DNA of 64,000 bases, from assembly GCF_019049285.1 (NCBI RefSeq), contig NZ_JAGMUL010000026.1, positions 358,597 to 422,596 of the forward strand, given 5' to 3'. Position 1 is the stretch's first letter, and each line of letters opens with the position of its first letter. Both the position numbers and the translations under genes were made by a program. A model generated the notes under the pieces. It did not search any database and had not been told where the DNA came from. It saw nothing but the letters and a program-made list of their open reading frames with translations. The stretch comes from Streptomyces sp. AC550_RSS872. Its GTDB lineage: Bacteria > Actinomycetota > Actinomycetes > Streptomycetales > Streptomycetaceae. This document shows, in pieces, positions 26,295 through 35,111 of the stretch.

Positions 26295-26944
26295 CCGTTG
26301 CCATCATCGACGATCATCCCGTCGTCATCGAAGGCATCCAGACCTGGCTGTCCGAGGAGCCGCGGATCTCAGTGGGGCACACCGGCGAAACCGCGGATGT
26401 GGAGCCCGGTGTCGCGGATGTCCTCATTCTCGATCTGAATCTGCACGGCAGGATCGTCATCGGCGACATCGCCAGGCTGGCTGCGGCGGGTCAACGGGTC
26501 ATCGCCTTCTCGCAGTTCACCGAGCAGCAGGTGGTGCTCGAATCGCTGGAGGCCGGCGCATGCGAGTTCGTCGCGAAGAACGAAGGACGGGCCCACCTGG
26601 TGAACGCGGTACTGGCGGCGGCGGGCGACAGGCCGTACGTCACGCCGACGACCGCAGGGGTCCTTGTCGGTGATCGTGGCCCGAACAGGCCCAAGCTGTC
26701 CCCGCAGGAACGCACGGCGCTGCTGTGGTGGTTCCAGTCCATGTCGAAGGCTTCCGTCGCGCGGCGCATGGAGGTGTCCGTTCACACGGTGGACGTGTAC
26801 ATCCGGCGGGCAAGAGTCAAGTACGCGCAGGTCGGCAGGTCCGCACCGACAAAGGCGGACATGCTGGCCCGGGCGATCGAGGACGGCTTGGTGAAGCCCG
26901 ACGACATCACGGGATATGAGTCAGCGGCGGTCGGCTCAGGTTGA
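26270..26944 (+). CDS. NarL/LuxR-type response regulator
   Basis: A 224-residue two-domain regulator. The receiver (about 9-120) has the acidic pair in IIDDHPVV, phosphoacceptor Asp55 (LILDLNLHG) and a conserved Lys in EFVAKNE. The C-terminal helix-turn-helix carries SVARRMEVSVHTVDVYIRRA in the LuxR/GerE position, a somewhat diverged form. ATG 26270 lies inside the end of the previous gene. It should be phosphorylated by the kinase at 24028. Targets are not visible. Confidence 0.9.
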   Translation: MAGTSGSVTVAIIDDHPVVIEGIQTWLSEEPRISVGHTGETADVEPGVADVLILDLNLHGRIVIGDIARLAAAGQRVIAFSQFTEQQVVLESLEAGACEFVAKNEGRAHLVNAVLAAAGDRPYVTPTTAGVLVGDRGPNRPKLSPQERTALLWWFQSMSKASVARRMEVSVHTVDVYIRRARVKYAQVGRSAPTKADMLARAIEDGLVKPDDITGYESAAVGSG

Positions 26945-27002
26945 CCCTGGATATTCAGCGGAACCGGGCGATCTGACGCACCGATAGCAGAAAGGTGCCG
27001 TT

Positions 27003-27290
27003 TTGACCTGCGCGGATGCGATTGTCTCAAGGCGGGTCCGCCCGAGGAACTGTTCCGCGCCGTGCGCCGCCGCAGACGGCGGCATGGGACTCGTCCCGGA
27101 GACCGCGGGACAACTCGCCGGTCACCTGGCCGATCCGGGGGTCGTCCTGAGTGAACCGGGGATCCAGGTCGTGCAGCCGCTGGTGGCATCGCCGGGCATG
27201 TCCACGCTGCTCGCCGTCACCGGAACCGTGCTGCCTGTCAGCGCGGCACCGCGCGCCAGGACAGTGCAACTCGCCGGCTCCCGCGCATAG
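27003..27290 (+). CDS. Possible small hypothetical protein
   Basis: A 95-codon open frame from TTG 27003. The middle and end look moderately protein-like (PETAGQLAGHLADPGVVLSE), and a good hairpin terminator starts 30 bases after the stop, which supports it. The N-terminal part is Cys/Arg-rich and the start has no ribosome site. No family recognised; it could be a remnant. Confidence 0.3.
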   Translation: MTCADAIVSRRVRPRNCSAPCAAADGGMGLVPETAGQLAGHLADPGVVLSEPGIQVVQPLVASPGMSTLLAVTGTVLPVSAAPRARTVQLAGSRA

Positions 27291-27319
27291 CCGCACACAG
27301 AGCACAGCGCAAGAAGCCC

Positions 27320-27358
27320 ACGCGGTCCGGTCCGCCCCCTGCCGGGAGCGGACCGCGT
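27320..27358. terminator. Hairpin terminator
   Basis: ACGCGGTCCG (27320-27329) pairs perfectly with CGGACCGCGT (27349-27358) around a GC-rich loop. It lies after the possible small gene at 27003 and about 220 bases beyond the minus-strand DUF5685-like gene. Confidence 0.6.
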
Positions 27359-27575
27359 ATGGGTACCGCCTACGTGGCTTAGGCAGTGCGGCGTTCGGAC
27401 CCGAGGCAGGGCACAGCGGCAGCGCGCAGCGGCATCCAGGTCCGCCCCGTGGCCTGAACAATGATCAGTGCCGCTTGAGGGTCGATGACTCGGTGGCACG
27501 GCTTGGTGAGGTGTCTCCGCATCCGCATCCGCTTCCCCTTCCGGGAGCCGGGGATGCTCCCGGCTCATCCGTCAT

Positions 27576-28955
27576 TCAGTCGCAGCAGTCGCAGCAGCAC
27601 TTGCACGGGTTGCAGCAGCCCGGGCCACCGCAGCAGCCGTCACCCGAGTCACCACCGGAACCACCGGACCCCCGACCGCCCGAGCCCGAACCGCCGGACG
27701 TACTGCCCGGGTTGCCGCCGCTCGGTCCGCCGGACCAGCCCTCGCCCCCGGAAGCGTCCCGGCCGGAACCGTCCCGGCGAAAGCTGTCGCTACGGTTGCC
27801 GTCACCGAACTGCCAGGGCTCTGCGTCATCCGGGCCCTCATCCTCGTTGCAGGTGCAGCAGTTGAAACACAACCTGCAATCACGGCACAACTGGCGCCAC
27901 TGGCCACACCGCCGACATTCCTCCTCCGCGGGCCGGCCCGACGCCATCGAGGCCCCCTCCGGGACGGTGCCCGTCAGCGCCCCGACGCCGCAGTCCGTGC
28001 CCGTGCCGGCCCCCGAAGGCGTTTCCGTCGCAGTACGGTGTCCCAGCCAGGGAAGCACGCGCGGGCCCCGTGCCTGGTGGCGGTGCTGGTGGTGACGATG
28101 CCGGGGGTCGAAGACACGGTCGACGGCACGCTCCAACTCGCCGCCCAGCAGCGCCCGTACCAGCCGCCCGTCGACGAACTCGGCGTCGGACAAGGCGAGT
28201 CGGATCCCGTGGACCGCGTCGTCGCAGAGCCGGCGCACCTCGGTGCGGTCGGCGCCGGTCACGGTGATCGGGTTCCACGCGCCGGCCGCCTTGTCCCTGT
28301 CCAGATCCTCCACCGCGTCGAGCAGATGCGCCAGCCGGCCGAACAGACGGCCGGCCTCCGCGAGCGGCTTGGCGTTTGTCGGGCGTTCGGCGAGCACCGC
28401 GGTGTGCGCGAAGGCGGCGGCGGTTGCCGTCTCCGTCGGTTCCGTGACCGTAAGAAGCGAGTCACCGTGACCGGTCAGCCGCTCGATCTCCGACTGCCGT
28501 GCGACCGCGCCGAGCAGCACCGCGGTGTCGAAGCCGAGCCGTGCGCCGCCCGCGGCACCGGCACGCTCCCAGCCGTCCGCGATCCTGCGCGCCGCCAGCG
28601 TCACCGGGCGGCGGCCCAACAGACCGTCACCGTCGGCGACATGGTCATGTACCTTCGCCGAGGCCAGCACCAGCGACACCGTCGCCGCTAGCCGGGCGCC
28701 CTCACCCTGCGCCACATCCGCCGAACGCATCCCGCGCAACGGACACGGACCGGCACCTCGCCGCCACTCGCCACTGCGCTGCGACTGGGCCTCGGTCAGC
28801 ACCGAGACGATCAGGCCGTCGTAGTTGGTGGCCACCCGTGCGAACTGCCCGTACTCGCCGCGCAGCGCCAGACACAGCCCGCACAGATGCGCCATCCACT
28901 CGGTACGCATGCCCTCGCCCAGGCGATGACGGCATGGCCTGATGATTCCGAACAT
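27576..28955 (-). CDS. DUF5685-family protein with Cys-rich tail
   Basis: A 459-residue protein beginning MFGIIRPCRHRLGEGMRTEW, which with HLCGLCLALRGEYG marks the DUF5685 family of Streptomyces (function unknown). A helical central part (about 80-290) follows. After about residue 300 comes a different tail: a second Cys cluster (CRRCGQWRQLCRDCRLCFNC), a Gly/Ser/Asp-rich linker, and an end dominated by Cys (DGCCGGPGCCNPCKCCCDCC). This tail could bind metal. ATG 28955 has GGGGGGAAAA upstream. A hairpin at 29044-29063 lies in its leader. Confidence 0.75.
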   Translation of the reverse strand: MFGIIRPCRHRLGEGMRTEWMAHLCGLCLALRGEYGQFARVATNYDGLIVSVLTEAQSQRSGEWRRGAGPCPLRGMRSADVAQGEGARLAATVSLVLASAKVHDHVADGDGLLGRRPVTLAARRIADGWERAGAAGGARLGFDTAVLLGAVARQSEIERLTGHGDSLLTVTEPTETATAAAFAHTAVLAERPTNAKPLAEAGRLFGRLAHLLDAVEDLDRDKAAGAWNPITVTGADRTEVRRLCDDAVHGIRLALSDAEFVDGRLVRALLGGELERAVDRVFDPRHRHHQHRHQARGPRVLPWLGHRTATETPSGAGTGTDCGVGALTGTVPEGASMASGRPAEEECRRCGQWRQLCRDCRLCFNCCTCNEDEGPDDAEPWQFGDGNRSDSFRRDGSGRDASGGEGWSGGPSGGNPGSTSGGSGSGGRGSGGSGGDSGDGCCGGPGCCNPCKCCCDCCD

Positions 28956-29364
28956 CGAAGTTTTCCCCCCGTAGACACTGCTGCCAGGACACAGCCGGAC
29001 GCGCGCCGCCGCACTTGAGGCACGACAATGCAGAACGCAAGAGCGCCCGTCACCCGACGGGCGACATGCTAAAGCCTGTCCGTACAAGCGTTTGTCCTGA
29101 GGTCTTGTCGCGGTACCGCACAACTCAAAAACGGGAACTGCAACCACACGTGCGCACGGTAGGTGGGGGAGGAGTTCCAGTCGACAGACGGCTCACCTGG
29201 CGGGCATCGTCGGCAGCTTGTTCGCTGTCCCGGTCACGGCTCTGATCGCGGTGGTGTGGAACTACGTGCGCGAGCAGCTCGCTGAGGCGCCCGCAGAGCC
29301 GGAGCACGGCGATCCGGGCCCTGGCGCCGCGATCCCGTCGTAGCGCCGAGCTCAAGTGCGACGG
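28956..29364. other. Intergenic region, no intact gene
   Basis: Leader of the DUF5685-like gene with the hairpin at 29044-29063, then sequence without a convincing gene. The minus-strand frame through 29125-29360 is the decayed continuation of the LOG-like remnant and is not readable as protein. Confidence 0.4.
29044..29063. terminator. Short perfect hairpin in the DUF5685 leader
   Basis: CGCCCGTC (29044-29051) and GACGGGCG (29056-29063) pair perfectly with loop ACCC. It lies about 90 bases upstream of the minus-strand start and could be a terminator of an upstream transcript or an attenuator. Confidence 0.4.
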
Positions 29365-29520
29365 GCCGAACGGGGGCAGGACCACGAAGCCCTGCGCGTA
29401 CTTCACGAACGTCGTCTTGCGGACGAGCAAGTAGCGGAAGTTGCCGTGTCCAGGAGATGGCGTGCGGGACTCTCGTGGTGGGCGATGCTGAGGAGTCCGT
29501 GGGGGGCATCGTTGAGTGCC
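29365..29520 (-). pseudogene. Fragment of a LOG-family (lysine decarboxylase-like) protein
   Basis: FRYLLVRKTTFVKYAQGFVV followed by LPPFG matches the conserved centre of LOG/TIGR00730 nucleotide-phosphate ribohydrolases, where an FVRKxMFVKYA...LPGGFGT signature is normal. A preceding piece (HLLDTAT) lies in another frame, and the sequence after LPPFG is unrelated, so only about 45 codons remain. Confidence 0.6.
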
Positions 29521-29783
29521 CCAACGAGCGTGCCTCGGCAGCGGATTTGGCGAGATCTCGGAAAACGTCGTCGGACTCGGGCAGGGAAGTGGGCATTCGC
29601 CAGTAACACCCCGGCGTCCACTGCATGCGCGCATATGGGGCCGAACGGCAGTCGTTGGTCGGCGGGTTCGCGTGGCTGGCGTCGGTGTCGGTACCGACAC
29701 CGCAGTACGAGTCCTGCGGCTGGACCCATGGAGGAGCACGGTGCCGACTCGGGGGGGGTGACCCCGTCATGGAGAATGATCGT

Positions 29784-30005
29784 ATGACGAAACGGGGAGA
29801 CGGGGACGCGCCCAGCGGTGCGTCCGCTGACAATGAGCTCGCGGTCTGGATGTCCCTGGGCGCCTGCATGGGCATCTCGATCGGGGTGCTCGCGGACAAC
29901 GTGGGCATCGGGATCGCCCTCGGTATGGGATTCGGAGTAGCGATCGGTGTCGCCCGAAGGCGGGCTCACCAGCAGCGTGACGAGGCTGCGGGCGACGACC
30001 TCTGA
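29784..30005 (+). CDS. Small glycine-zipper membrane protein
   Basis: A 73-residue protein, polar at both ends, with a hydrophobic glycine-rich centre (LGACMGISIGVLADNVGIGI and ALGMGFGVAIGVARRR). The GxxxG spacing suggests two packed membrane helices. ATG 29784 has GGAGA eight bases upstream; ATG 29769 is an alternative. Small proteins of this type are common in actinobacteria and have no assigned role. It lies in a zone of gene remnants. Confidence 0.65.
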   Translation: MTKRGDGDAPSGASADNELAVWMSLGACMGISIGVLADNVGIGIALGMGFGVAIGVARRRAHQQRDEAAGDDL

Positions 30006-30850
30006 GGTGAGGTGAGGTGGGGCGGGTGGAGCGGTGGGTTCAGGCTCCGCCATGCCCGGTTTGGCCCCGTACCTTAACGCGTACCAGGGGGGGCCGCAGC
30101 CTTCCGCGACCTGGTCGAGCTTGCTGCGGCACTCGTTCGACTGGATCCGGCCGTACGACCCCCAGCACGGGCGATCGCCCGGCACTGCGCCGTGGTCTTG
30201 CGCGTCCGGATCGAGTAGCACGACTCCGGGCAGTTTCGCAGTTGGCGGTGTCGCGTGGCCTGGTGAGTCGGTCGTGGTGCTCGGTGCTCGATGAGCAGGC
30301 GGCGTGGGCGCGATCGGATTGCGGCGTGGCGCGGCGGGTCGGCTGGCCGCAGGAGCATCGCGGTGCGCCGGGTTCGAGCAGGCCGGCCGGGACGGCGAAG
30401 GCGAGGCAGTCCGTCGATGATGGCGGGGATGGCGTCGGAGCCGATGCCGATCAGTTCTGCGCGGGCGTCGTACGACGGGCCGGTCGGGTCGTCGAGCTGC
30501 TGGATGAGTCTCTCGATGTGGGTGGTCATGGGTGGTCCCGGCGCCAGAAAGTGGGGCGGGCGTGTTTACCGCTCGGTCGGTCAGATCACCCCAGGGACTC
30601 CGACAGCCACGCTGCGGCGGGAGAATCACCCCCCGGCCCAGCGGGTCCTCCTCCCGCCCTCTGCGATCTTCGACTTCATCGAGGGCTGGCACAACTTGCA
30701 CGACGGCCAGCAGTCTCGGCTGCCTCGGTTTGGTTCCGATCAGTTTCCTGGGGCGTGAAGACCCACTTTTCTGTTATCGCCCGCGGGCCCGCCCGTCTCC
30801 TGTTCGTACGCTACGCATCGGACGCCCCCCCACACCTGAGGACCGAGCAC
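30006..30850. other. Decayed region before the second alginate lyase
   Basis: No intact gene. It contains the HEAT-like N-terminal remnant at 30398-30529 and scattered protein-like minus-strand pieces (for example GSYGRIQSNECRSKLDQVAE near 30120-30170) in different frames. The last 90 bases are the leader of the lyase at 30851, with GAGGA at 30836-30840. Confidence 0.4.
30398..30529 (-). pseudogene. N-terminal fragment of a HEAT-like repeat protein
   Basis: The first 44 codons read MTTHIERLIQQLDDPTGPSY then DARAELIGIGSDAIPAIIDG, a typical first HEAT helix pair. After about 30398 the frame turns into arginine/proline-rich nonsense, while protein-like pieces continue in other frames, so the gene appears frameshifted. 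Confidence 0.4.
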
Positions 30851-32317
30851 GTGAGAGCAGAGAGAGCAGAGATCAGTCGCCGGAGCATACTGAAGATCGC
30901 CGGTACGGCCGCGGGCGCGGCCACCGTCGGAGCCGCCCTCCCCGCGGCCCCGGCCTCAGCGGCAGGTGCCGCCTTCGCGCACCCCGGGATGCTCCACACC
31001 CGGGCCGACCTCGACCGCATGGCGGCCAAGGTGAAGGCGGGCGCCGCCCCGTACACGGCCGGCTTCGCCAAGCTCACCGCCAACCGCCACTCGCAGAGCA
31101 CATGGCGGCCCAATTCGCAGGCGACCCCCACCCGGGGAGGGGGCGGCGCCCAGAACTACGGGGCCCTTTACCGCGACATCCACGCCGCCTACCAGAACGC
31201 GCTGCGCTGGAAGATCACCGGCGACACCGCACACGCCGACACCGCGCGGGACATCTGCAACACCTGGTCGGGGACGCTGAAGGGCATCGGCGGAGGCTCC
31301 GAAGTCGTGCTTCTGGCGGGCATCTACGGGTACCAGTTCGCCAACGTCGGCGAGCTCATGCGCGGCTACCCCGGCTTCGACCTGGCCCGTTTCCAGGACA
31401 TGCTGGTCAAGCACTTCTATCCGATGAACCGCCACATGATGTACCGCGAGACCAATTGCATCGGCCACTACTGGGCGAACTGGGACCTGTGCACCATGGC
31501 CTCGATCATGGCCATCGGGATCCTCTGCGACGACCGGGCCAAGTTCAACGAGACGGTGGACTACTTCCACAACGGCGAAGGCAACGGCTCGCTGGCCAAG
31601 GCGATCCCCTACGTCTACGAAGACGTGGGCCTGGCCCAGTGGCAGGAGAGCGGGCGCGACCAGGCCCACTCCATGATGGGCATCGGCCTGATGGGAACCA
31701 TCTGCGAGATGGCCTGGAACCAGGGCGTCGACCTCTACGGTGCGGACGACTCCAGGTTCCGCAAGGCGTGCGAGTACGTCGCCCGGTACAACCTGGGCTA
31801 CGACGTGCCGTACACCACCTACACCTGGAGAAACGGCGCGCACTGCGTGGAATCGCCGCAGACCGTCATCTCCGAACACGGCCGTGGCGGTGGACGCCCG
31901 GTCTGGGAGCGGGTCTACAACCACTACGCCAACAGGCGCGGCATGGCCATGCCGAACACCGGCGAGATGGTGGCCCGCGTCAGGCGCGAGGGAGGCGAGG
32001 GAGGCGGCGGAGACTACGGCCCGAACAGCGGCGGCTTCGACGAACTCGGCTTCGGCACCCTGGCGTTCACCCGCGACCGCTCCGCGAAGCCGAAGGCCCC
32101 GGCCTCCTCTCCCCCTTCACCCTCGGCCTCCGCCGCCGGCGCCGCGCACGCCACACCGTCACCCTCCGCCAGCCCCCAGGGCGGCAGGGACAGCGGCGAC
32201 CTGGCCGCCACCGGCTCCTCGGACCTCACCGCCTGGACCGCCGCGACCGGCATCACCGCCGTCGCGGGCGGCCTGCTGCTACTGCGTCGTCGCGGCCGCA
32301 CGGGACGGGACGCCTAA
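30851..32317 (+). CDS. Tat-exported alginate-lyase-family protein with sortase (LAATG) wall anchor
   Basis: 488 residues. GTG 30851 lies ten bases after GAGGA and opens VRAERAEISRRSILKIAG, a Tat signal. The lyase domain (about 45-400) shares landmarks with the paralogue at 5114-6337: HYWANWDLCTMASIMAIGIL, GRDQAHSMMGIGLMG, GGGGDYGPNSGGFDELGFGT. It then differs. A Pro/Ser/Ala-rich spacer (about 405-447) leads to LAATG (451-455), a hydrophobic segment (464-478) and RRRGRTGR, the layout of a class E sortase substrate (LAXTG). So this copy is predicted to be covalently wall-bound while the other is released. Confidence 0.87.
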   Translation: MRAERAEISRRSILKIAGTAAGAATVGAALPAAPASAAGAAFAHPGMLHTRADLDRMAAKVKAGAAPYTAGFAKLTANRHSQSTWRPNSQATPTRGGGGAQNYGALYRDIHAAYQNALRWKITGDTAHADTARDICNTWSGTLKGIGGGSEVVLLAGIYGYQFANVGELMRGYPGFDLARFQDMLVKHFYPMNRHMMYRETNCIGHYWANWDLCTMASIMAIGILCDDRAKFNETVDYFHNGEGNGSLAKAIPYVYEDVGLAQWQESGRDQAHSMMGIGLMGTICEMAWNQGVDLYGADDSRFRKACEYVARYNLGYDVPYTTYTWRNGAHCVESPQTVISEHGRGGGRPVWERVYNHYANRRGMAMPNTGEMVARVRREGGEGGGGDYGPNSGGFDELGFGTLAFTRDRSAKPKAPASSPPSPSASAAGAAHATPSPSASPQGGRDSGDLAATGSSDLTAWTAATGITAVAGGLLLLRRRGRTGRDA

Positions 32318-32384
32318 TCGCTCCGCTGGAAGGGCCGCTTCAAAGCTGGGCTCTGCCGAGGCCGGACGACCTGGGCAGAGCCCT

Positions 32385-32560
32385 GCCGGCGGCCTGCGAC
32401 TTCAACGCCGACGGCAGGGCCGACGTCCGCGTGGCCGGCGCCGGCAAGGGCGGCATCGGCCGGCCATACGCCGATGAGTCCGGCAGGGCGTGTACTACGG
32501 CCGCGACACCTTCGGCACCCCAGCGGGGGGCCTACCCGGGCCAGACCCTGACCCCGTCAA
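32385..32560 (+). pseudogene. FG-GAP repeat fragment
   Basis: CDFNADGRADVRVAGAGKGG in one frame and VYYGRDTFGTPAGGL in another reconstruct one FG-GAP (integrin-alpha-like) beta-propeller repeat, as found in secreted Streptomyces proteins. It is broken by a frameshift near 32480 and has neither start nor flanking repeats. Confidence 0.5.
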
Positions 32561-32604
32561 CAGGACCGGCACACACCACGACGACCAGACACCGGAGGGG
32601 GCGC

Positions 32605-33154
32605 TCCATCGGAGACTTCCTGCGCTCGCGCCGCGCTCGCATCCAGCCGGAGGGGGTGGGGCTGCCCTCGCACGGGCGGCGCCGCGTGCTCGGCCTGCGC
32701 CGGGAGGAGGCGGCGCAGTTGGCCGGAGTGAGCGTCCACTACTACATCGGCTGGAGCTGGGCCGGGGGCCTGGAGGTCCCTCCCGGACGCAGCCCGGGGG
32801 AGTCTCGGAATCCGTGCTGGACGCCATCGCGCGCGTGCCGCAGCCGGACGAGACGGAGTGCTCCTACCTCCACGCCGTGGCCCGCCCCCGCAGACGGGCC
32901 GAAGACCCCTCGAGCCCCTGCGTCCGCCCGGGCGTCCAGCTCCTGCTGGACGGCATGGACCGCACCCCGGCCTTGTCGTGGACCGCCGTATGCGCATCCG
33001 GCACCCGGTGGCGGGCCTGCTCGACTTCTCGTACGAGAGCCTGACGATCCCGGGCGACGGGGAGCAGACCCTGCTGGGAGCTGGGCATCCAGCCCTGCCC
33101 GCTGAATATCGCGAGGGTTGGACGACCACTACTGGCACTGATGAGTCCCCCTGA
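32605..33154 (+). pseudogene. MmyB-like XRE-family regulator, frameshifted
   Basis: The parts of an actinobacterial XRE regulator with an MmyB-like ligand domain occur in order but in three frames: RRRVLGLRREEAAQLAGVSV then HYYIGW (HTH); SVLDAIARVPQPDETECSYL, HAVARPRRRAEDP and RPGVQLLLDGMDRTPAL; then LLDFSYESLTIPGDGEQTLL. Breaks lie near 32770-32810 and 32960-32990, and internal parts of the ligand domain are missing. Not functional as it stands. Confidence 0.7.
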
Positions 33155-33683
33155 CAGCAGCATGTCCGGCGGTCGGGTGCGGCACGCAACAGGCTCTCGG
33201 CCCCTGGCCCCCATCGGTCCGCCTCACCGATACATGGGATGTATTAATGGCTGCGAACGTTACTTCTGTCTAGTCTTGCGGCGAAAATTTCTTGCCTTGC
33301 CGGATCGGTGTCCGAGTATGTGGCCTGACAGTCAAGCCAGACATCCGTTGTATCGAGTCGGATTCGAGGGACTACGGATGTCAGATGTATTGACGCGCCC
33401 TGTTTCCCGCACTTAATGTCTGCTCGATCTTACGAACACCGTTCGATATATCGCACAACTCGGCTGGCCAGTCAGCGAGTTGGCCAGCCATATCGGCGGC
33501 TCCGTATTACGGCTGCCTCGCTACGGCGACACCCCTGATGCCACCCGACAATTCCGTCCCCTCAATCTGTCCGCCCCTCAATCCGTCCCCCCTCAATCCG
33601 TCACCCCCCATCCGTCACCCCACAGGCCGTCACACCACCGACGCACCGGCTCGTGTGTCCGGCCCCGCCGTCAGGAGATCCAC
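33155..33683. other. Long leader/promoter region of the first arabinan GH43
   Basis: No gene seen. The first 300 bases are clearly lower in GC than the surroundings and end in a set of structures: an inverted repeat CGAACACCGTTCG at 33433-33445, a perfect nine-base-pair hairpin GGCTGGCCA/TGGCCAGCC at 33462-33489, and three tandem repeats at 33558-33602. These are likely regulatory elements of the GH43 gene at 33684. Confidence 0.55.
33558..33602. repeat. Three tandem repeats CCCCTCAATCCGTC
   Basis: Copies at 33558-33571 (one mismatch), 33574-33587 and 33589-33602, with a shortened echo CCCCATCCGTC at 33606. They end about 80 bases before the GH43 start and may bind a regulator or lie in the 5' leader. 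Confidence 0.7.
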
Positions 33684-35111
33684 ATGTCCGCGCTTCGCGC
33701 CCGGCTGTCGGTGATACTGCTCGCCGTCTGCCTGCTCTTCACAGGTCAAGCCCTGACCGCACCCCAGCGGGCGGCCGCCGCCGACCCCGGCTACCTGATG
33801 GTGCACTTCACCGGCGATTCCGCGACCGGTCAGATGTTGTACCTCGCGCACAGCACGGACGGCATGCACTGGAACGACCTCAACGGCGGAGCGCCGGTCC
33901 TGAACTCCAAGATCGGCACGAAGGGGGTGCGTGACCCCGCGTTGGTGCGCTCTCCCGACGGCAGCAAGTACTGGATCATCGCGACCGACCTGTGCATCCG
34001 CTGCGGCTCGACGTACACCAACGGCAGCCCCCGCTTCGTGGTGTGGGAGTCGACGGACCTGGTGACCTGGTCGAAGCCGTGGCTGCTCAACGCCGCCGGA
34101 CTGATCCCCGGCGGGAAGAACGCGTGGGCGCCGGAGGCGATGTTCAACCCCGAGACCAACGACTACGTCCTGTACTGGGCGACGAACGCCACGGTGAACG
34201 GCGTGTTCAAGTACCGCATCTACTACGCCCGCACCAAGGACTTCCGCACCATCACCACCCCGCAGATCTGGATCGACCCACCTGGCACCACGCCGGTCGT
34301 CGACACCCAGATGACCGAGGTGCCCTCCGGTGTCGGCAACTACCGCTACGTGCGGGTCTCCGGCGACGGCCAGAACACGGTCGAGGGCAGCAACTCGATC
34401 CTGGGGACGTGGACCAAGCTCGGCGACCTCTCCAGCATCGGCCTCACCGGCAATGTGGTCGAAGGCCCGGTGTGGATGAAGTTCAGAGACCGCAATGAGT
34501 GGGCCCTCTACATCGACCACAACAGCCCGAACGGCGTACGCGAGTACAGGCCGATCCTGACGACCAACCCGTTCAGCGTCGGCAGCTACCGGCTTCAGCC
34601 GTCGACCAGCTACGACATGGGCGGCACCCCGAAGCGCCACGGTGCGATCATGACCCTCACGGCTGCCGAGGAGAGCCGCGTGCTCGCCCGCTGGCCCAAC
34701 ACCCCGGCCAAGCGGCTACAGTCGTACAACTTCCAGGACCGGTACGTGCGGCACACCAACTTGGACGTGCGCATCGACCCGAACGTCAGCCCCGCCGACG
34801 ACGCCCAGTTCCGGCCGCGGCCCGGCCTGGCAGGCTCCGGCACCGTCTCCTTCGAGTCGGTGAACATGCCCGGCTACTTCCTGCGGCACTCCGGCTACGA
34901 CTTCCAGCTCGCCCACAACGACGGCAGCAGCCAGTTCGCCGCCGACGCCACCTTCCGCCAGGTCGCCGGCCTCGCCGACTCGACCTCGTCGTCCTTCCAG
35001 TCGTACAACTACCCGGACCGCTATATCCGCCACTATGCGTACGAGCTGCGGCTCGACCCGATCACCACCGCGACGGCCCGCGGCGACGCCACCTTCCGTG
35101 TGACGAGCTGA
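33684..35111 (+). CDS. Secreted GH43 family enzyme with AbfB (CBM42) domain
   Basis: 475 residues with a Sec signal (1-33, APQRAAAADP). The catalytic propeller (about 36-335) shows YLAHSTDGMHWNDLNGG, GVRDPALVRSPDGSKYWI (Asp84), NAWAPEAMFNPETNDYVLYW and VVEGPVWMKF, a GH43 pattern. The C-terminal AbfB/CBM42 domain (about 340-475) has beta-trefoil repeats with SYNFQDRYVRH, SVNMPGYFLRH and SYNYPDRYIRH, which bind arabinofuranose side chains. Likely an arabinofuranosidase or related exo-enzyme acting outside the cell. AGGAG lies eight bases before ATG 33684. First of three AbfB-bearing enzymes in a row. Confidence 0.87.
   Translation: MSALRARLSVILLAVCLLFTGQALTAPQRAAAADPGYLMVHFTGDSATGQMLYLAHSTDGMHWNDLNGGAPVLNSKIGTKGVRDPALVRSPDGSKYWIIATDLCIRCGSTYTNGSPRFVVWESTDLVTWSKPWLLNAAGLIPGGKNAWAPEAMFNPETNDYVLYWATNATVNGVFKYRIYYARTKDFRTITTPQIWIDPPGTTPVVDTQMTEVPSGVGNYRYVRVSGDGQNTVEGSNSILGTWTKLGDLSSIGLTGNVVEGPVWMKFRDRNEWALYIDHNSPNGVREYRPILTTNPFSVGSYRLQPSTSYDMGGTPKRHGAIMTLTAAEESRVLARWPNTPAKRLQSYNFQDRYVRHTNLDVRIDPNVSPADDAQFRPRPGLAGSGTVSFESVNMPGYFLRHSGYDFQLAHNDGSSQFAADATFRQVAGLADSTSSSFQSYNYPDRYIRHYAYELRLDPITTATARGDATFRVTS

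Noticed and set aside
29044..29063. Riboswitch or structured RNA in the DUF5685 leader
   Set aside because: Only one short hairpin is visible; no known riboswitch core. Reported only as a hairpin.
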